A DNA stretch of 33,043 bases, taken from contig CAJTOV010000022.1 in the NCBI GenBank assembly GCA_910577765.1, positions 1-33,043 of the forward strand, in the 5' to 3' direction. The position numbers were made by a program, and so were the translations under genes. This stretch comes from an uncultured Lachnospiraceae bacterium. GTDB taxonomy: Bacteria; Bacillota; Clostridia; Lachnospirales; Lachnospiraceae. This document shows, piece after piece, positions 32,575 to 33,043 of this stretch; positions within the stretch are counted from its first letter, which is position 1; each line of letters begins with the position of its first letter. The notes beneath the pieces were generated by a model, which did not search any database, was not told the DNA's origin, and saw nothing but the letters and a program-made list of their open reading frames with translations.

Positions 32575-33043
32575 GTGCCTCAAAAAATGACGTAGTGCAA
32601 AGCAGCAGATTCTCTGCTATACTGACTACATCACTTTTTGAGGCACTTCGTATTTTTATGTTTTAACCTGCATTCTTCCGGCAGTTCTGCCGACCATGGC
32701 AGGTAACGGTCTATAATCTCCGGGTGCTCCAGGTGGTGGTTGTTTGGCATTTCGGTTAACAGATATTTCAGGTACCCGAACACATCCAGGCCATTCGCCT
32801 TAGCACTTTCCACCAGCGTGTAAAGCACTGCGCTGGCCCTGGCTCCTTTGGGGGTATCCGCAAACAGCCAGGCACGCCTTGCTGTGGCAAACGGTTTTAT
32901 GTTTGCCTCACACAGGTTATTGGAGACCGGAATCCTTCCGTCCTCCATGAAGGTCTCCAGATACTTTTTCTGGTTTGTGGAATACACCAGGGCCTTTGTC
33001 AGGCGTTCATTCGCCGTCGTCAGGGCGGATGTCTTTTCCACCC
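32571..33043 (-). mobile_element. IS66-family insertion element, partial (runs off the window)
   Basis: The element end is GTAAGTGCCTCAAAAA, typical of IS66-type terminal repeats that begin GTAAG. Just inside is a 24-base near-perfect hairpin (32573-32596 with 32625-32648; 22 of 24 pair as Watson-Crick). Its other end and the expected 8-base target duplication lie beyond the window. It interrupts the AAA-ATPase gene. Confidence 0.85.
32631..33043 (-). CDS. IS66-family transposase, C-terminal part
   Basis: About 137 residues are visible; the N-terminus lies beyond the window. GRIPVSNNLCEANIKPFATARRAWLFADTPKGARASAVLYTLVESAKANGL-type text (described by its short signatures NNLCEANIKPFA and TPKGARASA) is the conserved end of the DDE domain, with the catalytic Glu in NNLCEANIKP. 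The C-terminal tail PEIIDRYLPW is usual for TnpC. The last codons and stop lie inside the terminal palindrome. This copy looks undamaged in the part seen. Confidence 0.92.
   Translation of the reverse strand, partial: VEKTSALTTANERLTKALVYSTNQKKYLETFMEDGRIPVSNNLCEANIKPFATARRAWLFADTPKGARASAVLYTLVESAKANGLDVFGYLKYLLTEMPNNHHLEHPEIIDRYLPWSAELPEECRLKHKNTKCLKK

Overview
The window looks like a chromosomal stretch from a Gram-positive, moderately GC-rich gut-type Clostridia, probably Lachnospiraceae. That is inferred from strong GGAGG-type ribosome sites, a BMP-type sugar/nucleoside ABC operon, LicD plus heptose glycan genes, and IS66/ISL3 elements. There is no rRNA, tRNA or CRISPR array. The organism cannot be named from the sequence alone.

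Region 1 (1-4400): a two-hairpin palindromic repeat, a zinc-dependent phospholipase C-like protein, a secreted metallo-beta-lactamase-fold protein with a 14-residue tandem repeat, and a BCCT-family transporter.

Region 2 (4404-16938, all minus strand, GC-rich): one long surface-glycan operon. It is read hddC-hddA-gmhB-gmhA (the complete GDP-D-glycero-alpha-D-manno-heptose route), a glycosyltransferase, two multi-membrane proteins resembling GT-C enzymes, rfbF-rfbG-rfbH (CDP-glucose to the CDP-4-keto-3,6-dideoxyhexose stage), licD, and a polyprenyl-phosphate-type glycosyltransferase. A three-hairpin palindromic element related to the one at position 1 lies between rfbF and rfbG.

Region 3 (17162-22480, minus strand, clearly more AT-rich): a tightly coupled four-gene cassette. 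In order of transcription it encodes an adenine-N6 DNA methyltransferase, an 862-residue protein with an N-terminal Hsp90/MutL-type ATPase and a C-terminal histidine-kinase-like module, a CheY-like receiver protein and an HNH endonuclease. This is the best candidate for an unusual or undescribed system: restriction-modification chemistry joined to a two-component-like relay.

Region 4 (22630-28172, plus strand, GC-rich again): a BMP-family ABC transporter operon broken at both ends. The ATPase has lost its N-terminus next to the cassette. The DeoR regulator at the far end is cut and fused tail-to-tail with a cut yoeB toxin gene, leaving an orphan RelB/DinJ antitoxin.

Region 5 (28228-33043): the antitoxin, a YwgA/HD-phosphohydrolase pair, and a junkyard of mobile DNA. 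It holds an IS66 end relic, an ISL3 transposase relic with a frameshift and an apparent internal deletion, an AAA-ATPase gene cut by an IS66 element that runs off the window, and three copies of an about 75-80-base palindrome, two of them linked to IS66 ends.

Region 2 builds a decorated cell-surface polymer. Regions 3 to 5 look like a defence and mobile-element zone that has eroded a metabolic operon.
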